Under the pieces are notes generated by a model. That model had not been told where the DNA came from. It did no database searches and saw only the letters and a list, made by a program, of their open reading frames with translations. From an archaeon (GTDB lineage Archaea > Altiarchaeota > Altiarchaeia > IMC4 > QMZM01): DNA of 6,282 bases. The stretch is taken from positions 1-6,282 of the forward strand of contig JAOZNG010000072.1 of assembly GCA_029933895.1 (NCBI GenBank), read 5' to 3'. Positions within the stretch are counted from its first letter, which is position 1. Every line of letters begins with the position of its first letter. A program made the translations under genes and the position numbers. Shown one piece after another: positions 5,888-6,282 of this stretch.

Positions 5888-6282
5888 TCAAAGCCATTTA
5901 AATCTCATGGATAGGAACTCCATAACCAGACCGTTGATGACAGAGAAAACCAGCGTATATAAAACAATTAATAGAGTGAATGTTAAGCCGAAATACATCA
6001 GCATCACAGGGAGGAGGGGGATCTTGATGGACCTGGCATATATGAAAGCCGTTAGCAGGGAGATTCTCATACCCTTATCCCTCATGTCTCTCAGCAGGGG
6101 ATACCACATGTAAACTGGCCCGGTGGAGATAACACCCCCCGCTATGGAGATAAACCACCCCTTGAGGCCTGATCCACCTCCGATATATCTTGTAACAGTA
6201 TCCTGCTCCAGGAACAGGTTGGAGAGGAACATCAAAACAAAGACAAGCAACAGGATGGGCGCTATGTTCGTCATCAGCCCTG
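5888..6282 (-). CDS. Permease half, DUF318/ArsP-like family (N-terminus may lie beyond the edge)
   Basis: A hydrophobic protein resembling one repeat of the DUF318 (PF03773-like) predicted permeases. Numbered from the ATG at 6274 (128 aa), helices lie at about 4-22, 38-58, 71-92 and 95-120. Family-like features are the glycine-rich turn GGGSGLKGW (32-40), followed by STGPVYMWYPL (50-60), a conserved helix-break region. A loop with basic and acidic residues (61-70) and an FGLTF segment (95-99) follow. Full family members carry two such repeats in about 300 aa; this gene holds only one. The frame stays open upstream of ATG 6274 to the window edge, so the true start may be outside. Substrate unknown; relatives are proposed transporters of small or arsenical compounds. 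It is followed 16 nt later by the Dph2-like gene, so both may be in one operon. Confidence 0.8.
   Translation of the reverse strand, partial: GLMTNIAPILLLVFVLMFLSNLFLEQDTVTRYIGGGSGLKGWFISIAGGVISTGPVYMWYPLLRDMRDKGMRISLLTAFIYARSIKIPLLPVMLMYFGLTFTLLIVLYTLVFSVINGLVMEFLSMRFKWL
5896..5903 (-). promoter_or_regulatory. TATA-like element for the Dph2-like gene
   Basis: ATTTAAAT lies inside the last codons of the permease gene, centred about 28 nt before the ATG at 5871. No Shine-Dalgarno sequence precedes that ATG, so an internal promoter giving a near-leaderless transcript is possible alongside read-through from the permease. Confidence 0.3.

Noticed and set aside
5143..5901. Plus-strand open frames opposite the Dph2-like gene and the start of the four-helix gene
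   Set aside because: The minus-strand reading carries conserved Dph2 motifs and plausible starts; the plus-strand translations look random.
403..6102. Recurrent CAGCAGGGGAT-like string near 403, 904 and 6093
   Set aside because: In each case it encodes Pro-Leu-Leu on the minus strand (as in YPLL or HPLL), so shared codon use explains it rather than a repeat element.
5907..6113. Plus-strand 68-codon frame opposite the permease half
   Set aside because: The minus strand encodes family-like helices in this interval, so this is a shadow.
1..6282. CRISPR arrays, insertion sequences, tRNA or rRNA genes, integrase sites
   Set aside because: No regularly spaced direct repeats, transposase-like reading frames or tRNA-like folds were seen on either strand.

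Overview
The window reads as a stretch of archaeal chromosome, most likely from a methanogen or a close euryarchaeal relative. Two genes place it. One encodes a full-length archaeosine-type tRNA-guanine transglycosylase with a PUA domain. The other encodes the rare 'methanogenic-type' (type 2) seryl-tRNA synthetase with its Cys/Glu/Cys zinc ligands. Apparent gene starts mostly lack Shine-Dalgarno sequences and have TATA-like elements about 24-30 nt upstream, which fits archaeal leaderless or near-leaderless transcription. I cannot name the species.

Layout: positions 1-187 hold no convincing gene. They contain a T-run terminator for tgtA on the minus strand and a possible 25-codon reading frame behind a TATA-like element. 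tgtA (minus) fills 188-1915. It is transcribed divergently, across a short spacer with a symmetric TATA-like element, from a plus-strand block. That block is a two-CBS protein with a C-terminal Cys4 knuckle, then a four-CBS protein 9 nt downstream, then serS after a 40-nt spacer with a T-run and a TATA-like element. serS collides tail-to-tail, with a 14-nt overlap, with a minus-strand cluster. Read in transcription order, that cluster is a permease half (running to or past the window edge at 6282), a short Dph2-like protein, and a small predicted four-helix membrane protein.

The left part is mostly translation: archaeosine formation in tRNA and serine charging, flanked by adenosine-ligand-sensing CBS proteins whose target is not visible. 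The right part is less ordinary. The Dph2-like protein keeps domains 2 and 3 of the diphthamide-synthesis enzyme, with two of the three iron-sulfur cysteines. It lacks the whole first domain and its cysteine, and it sits between two membrane proteins instead of with other diphthamide genes. That cluster is the best candidate here for something not yet described.
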